Shown here piece by piece: positions 60,982 to 64,000 of a stretch of 64,000 nucleotides of DNA. Each line of letters begins with the position of its first letter. Position 1 is the stretch's first letter. Origin of the DNA: Papilionanthe hookeriana x Papilionanthe teres (Eukaryota; Streptophyta; Magnoliopsida; Asparagales; Orchidaceae); contig CM040429.1 in NCBI GenBank assembly GCA_022702705.1, positions 10,138,038 to 10,202,037 of the forward strand. The letters run 5' to 3'. The notes beneath the pieces are model-generated. The model had not been told where the DNA came from. It did not search any database and was given only the letters and a program-made list of their open reading frames with translations. Both the position numbers and the translations under genes were made by a program.

Positions 60982-62469
60982 TAAGATTTTTAAAGATCTT
61001 TTAAATTATTTTGTAAACATAATTGATAGGTTAAACGATGTGCTCTCAAATAAACTTAAATTTATCATGACTTTTCATTTATCATGTATTTTCATTAATA
61101 ATTGGCTAACTATTAGGCTTGTTGGGTATAGGTAATATACTAGATAAGGAACAGATCTTGGAGCGGAACGGAGCAGAACTATGAAAGGTGTTGGAATATA
61201 TTTTAAAACTATTAGTTGATATAATAGACGACTTATGGGGTGTAGCTAAACTACTTGTCGATAATTAAGAAAACAATGGATTTTACCGACAAACTTCACA
61301 TTCCGATGGTATTCTGACGAGGCATACCCATCAATGTACACTTGAACGCAAATTGTTGGTAAGTTTTTGGTAACATAATTAGCATATAAGAAATCGTCGG
61401 ATTCTATCGGAGTGTGACCATTGGTTGAGTATCGGTATGCTCTTGAAAATGATCAATGAGTCAATCTATCACTAACTAGAAGCATAGAAGGAAAATTAGT
61501 TGTAGGTCATAGGTTTATTGGCCATCGGTTTATTGGTCGTCGGGACAGTTCTTCGCTTCATCTATAGCCCATTGAAAGGTCACTGGTTTTCCGTTGATAT
61601 ATTAACCAACGAATATTAGCTGTCGGATATCAAAACAAATGAACTACAAAATGTCAGATATCAATAGGAAAAGCCACCTGAAATCTAAAGTATACAAAAA
61701 TAAATATCATTCATCATTACAATTTCTATACCTACAATCATAACACGTCTAGTGAATATCAAATAATACAATCTACCAAACCAAACAGTTATTAGACTAA
61801 AATCACAAAAACACTGCCTAATTCTCAATTAAGAAGAAAGCTCTCGTGGAAACTTTGTAATCCTTTTGAAGTTTATCTCTAAGATGTCAACCTTTGACAA
61901 TAAAAAAAACATAAGTTAATAGTTCTGCATGTGGTGCATTATAAGTTGAATTCTACAATAATTAACTAAATTTAAACCTATAATCTCTATGTTGAAACTT
62001 AACCAAAACCTCTTTGACTCTGCAAAATTTAAGTAAAGCCACTGCCTAACCTTCAGAATATTCATCTTCCTGATAACTTGTCAATGCTTCTCTTAGCTAG
62101 TCCATATAAAAATATATGATAAAATGCAAAATATGTTGACATTCCTTAACTGAAGAATGCTATTTTCTATACAGCAATCATTATATCCGAATATCTGCAT
62201 ACGTGTGCTGCTTTATTAGGTGCAGAGAGTTGAACTTTTACGTGAACTTTTTTGAATTATCTATGTTGTTGTGAACATATTATTTCGTCTAAGAAAAAAA
62301 CAACAGAGATGAAATAATATTCAGCTTATATTAATAATTTTATATAATTACTTGAAGAGTTTATATGGAATATAAAGTTATTCGATTTCATTCAGTTTTA
62401 TAGCAGTTCAATAGTATTTATATGTATAAATATGTACATTTATATCTATTAGTGCATGTATGTTATGTG
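60978..62469. other. Decayed transposon-like DNA
   Basis: No gene. 61240-61660 has many short words of the type 'ccgac/gtcgg' (ACCGACAAAC, CGTCGGATTC, GGTCGTCGGG, TGTCGGATAT), as in CACTA subterminal repeats. No CACTA terminus was found. The rest is AT-rich. Confidence 0.35.
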
Positions 62470-62640
62470 CATGTTCCGTGGCCCTGTTGGTAGAGCAGCC
62501 TCTTTGAAGGTCGTATGTCCTCTCGGGTGGCGCAATGTCGTTTTAACTCAGGTGGTACTCAAATAACTGTGCACCGGGTCGCCCCCAGACCTAACGGGTG
62601 TTGAGCCCATAGGGTGGGTGGAGACATGTTTGTTCGTAAA
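62470..62640 (+). mobile_element. Possible tRNA-derived SINE
   Basis: GTGGCCCTGTTGGTAGAGC resembles the start and A box of a tRNA, and GAAGGTCGTATGTCCTC could be a degraded B box, though only about 20 bases separate them. GC-rich for its surroundings, about 150 bp. It does not fold as a tRNA by eye. Confidence 0.35.
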
Positions 62641-63834
62641 TAGTTTATGTTTGACTTACTAAATATATGAGTAAGATATAAATTAAATATTGACTTATTT
62701 ATTTAAGGAATTGAGGTGAATACTATTTAAATTTGTTTAGGCTCAGATCCACTACTCCCCTATATTCCTTTGTCAAATTAAGCAAAAGGAACCAACATTA
62801 TCTTCTACGATGGGCAAAATCACCAAATGTCTATATTTTAAGCATTGGGCAGAAAAATATATCGAGGGGTGGAAAATTACTAAGTTAGCTAGACTACATA
62901 AGTAAAAAAAAAAAAAATATTAAATTTTAATATTTATATAAAAAAAATTATAAATTTCAATGGGGCCAATTGCCCCTTAGACAACCTGCTTCTGCCCCAG
63001 AAGTAATGCAAATCAATATATTACAATTCTCAGTTTAAACCTTGAAATGGAGTTTAATATAAATTTTTTTATGTATTCAAAATTCTTTCTTTAGTTTTAA
63101 TTTGATTTTACATTGAAATTATTTAATTTTAAGCTAAAAATAAGCGGATCAAACAACTCTTAAAACATTTCAAATAAATTATATTTTAATTACAATGCAT
63201 CCCATTAATATTGCTTTTCTTTTTCAACTAACCAAATGGGACTAAATGAATCTCAATTGGCAGCCAAAACTTTCATTATTAATGAATGCTTATTCTATCA
63301 GGACATCAGATACAAATTTTGCGTCTGGAATCCAGTAAGCACTTGCCATGTGGCAAGTTTGCCTCACTGCAATACACTGGTTGGGTATGTTTTTTAAAGG
63401 GTGAGACCCACTTACGACATGACCACTGGACACCGGATGCAGATAGATTATTTAATTTTATAAGTTATAATGTTGGACATTGGATGAAGGGAGAAAAAAA
63501 AAAAACCTAAGAGAACTTATTAGAAAAACTTTAAGAAATTATTACCTTTTTAGTGATTTTAAAATTGTTCGGGAAATTTAAAGTAGTGCTGATTTTCAAT
63601 TACATCCAACTGAACAGTTGAAATTAATAATTTTATTGCTTTTTTACATCGCGTGTCTGTTTCAAGCAACCAAATGGGCCATAAATTATTTAGTAAGTTA
63701 ATTTTATGGTTTGATTATATATATTGTTTCTATTGCTGTTTAGCAAAATCAAAAAATAAATGAAAAATAATTCATTATCTATTGCATCCATATGTCAATA
63801 AGTTATTATCTATTCAGTTAGATATTATAAGCTA
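62641..63834. other. AT-rich unassigned DNA
   Basis: No gene. The ORF at 63286-63510 has no domain. Confidence 0.4.
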
Positions 63835-64000
63835 AACACACAAGTTTTTTGAGCTCGATACATAAACAAGCTGAACACAAACAATGGTATTTTTTAACAA
63901 ACTAAGCTTAGACTCGCTCAAGCTCGACTCGTTTATAACCCTAAAGGTTGCATGCATGACTAGGATTGTCAAAATGATTATTTGTTCAGCTCGTGTTCGA
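63835..64000. mobile_element. MITE family M1 pieces at window edge
   Basis: CTCGACTCGTTTATAACCCTAAA (about 63926-63944) is an M1 right end, and TAGGATTGTCAAAATGATTATTTG (from 63961) is an M1 left end with GCTCGTGTTCGA running off the window. Confidence 0.45.

Overview
This window is nuclear DNA from a flowering plant. The evidence is spliced and intronless protein genes of plant-only classes (a BAHD acyltransferase, an E-class PPR protein, an LRR receptor kinase), AT-rich intergenic DNA, and many plant transposable elements (Ty1/copia, Ty3/gypsy-like LTRs, CACTA, LINE, SINE-like, MITEs). Wording in the acyltransferase exon resembles monocot HCT proteins, and the AT-rich genes do not look grass-like. 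A non-grass monocot is my best guess, held weakly.

Only three host genes can be supported, all on the minus strand. (1) 7440-7853 is the first exon of an HCT-type hydroxycinnamoyltransferase (phenylpropanoid/lignin pathway), with a clean splice donor and two AC-type MYB motifs upstream. Its second exon is not in the remaining 7.4 kb, so the gene is either broken or has a very long intron. (2) 45221-47404 is a complete intronless PPR gene like Arabidopsis At2g03380, probably mitochondrial. (3) 49734-53721 is a complete three-exon LRR receptor-like kinase of 997 residues, like At2g24130, with a non-RD (HCD) catalytic loop. The PPR and RLK genes lie 2.3 kb apart. No functional link among the three genes is implied.

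The rest is mainly transposon sediment. 0.3-0.8 kb: antisense copia gag. 1.1-5.4 kb: LTR element without coding capacity, containing 49-bp and 44-bp tandem arrays. 9.0-12.3 kb: decayed copia (LTR, PBS, gag, protease, integrase). 12.4-13.2 kb: hairpin-rich segment. 13.4-14.3 kb: GATC-rich satellite. 18.1-19.9 kb: solo LTR with a 96-bp array. 21.1-25.5 kb: MITE and a tandemly duplicated CACTA fragment. 27.0-29.3 kb: two head-to-head solo LTRs flanked and separated by (TA)n. 30.1-31.35 kb: LINE 3' end. 31.6-33.4 kb: nested MITEs. 35.3-37.7 kb: direct LTR-like repeats. 38-44 kb: MITEs and unassigned DNA. 47.8-48.9 kb: solo LTR. 54.1-57.5 kb: LTR-like and low-complexity DNA. 58-60.7 kb: SINE-like element, MITE and a scrambled copia. 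61-64 kb: decayed repeats.

The most unusual signals are: (a) LTR copies that keep a hairpin just downstream of the TATA box while its stem sequence changes; (b) repeated association of element ends with (TA)n tracts; (c) a copia fragment whose blocks keep orientation but run in reverse order; (d) paired hairpins at 13.06-13.15 kb with a shared loop and co-varying stems. None is proven to be a new system; all are testable. Coordinates of repeat ends were read by eye and are approximate unless stated.
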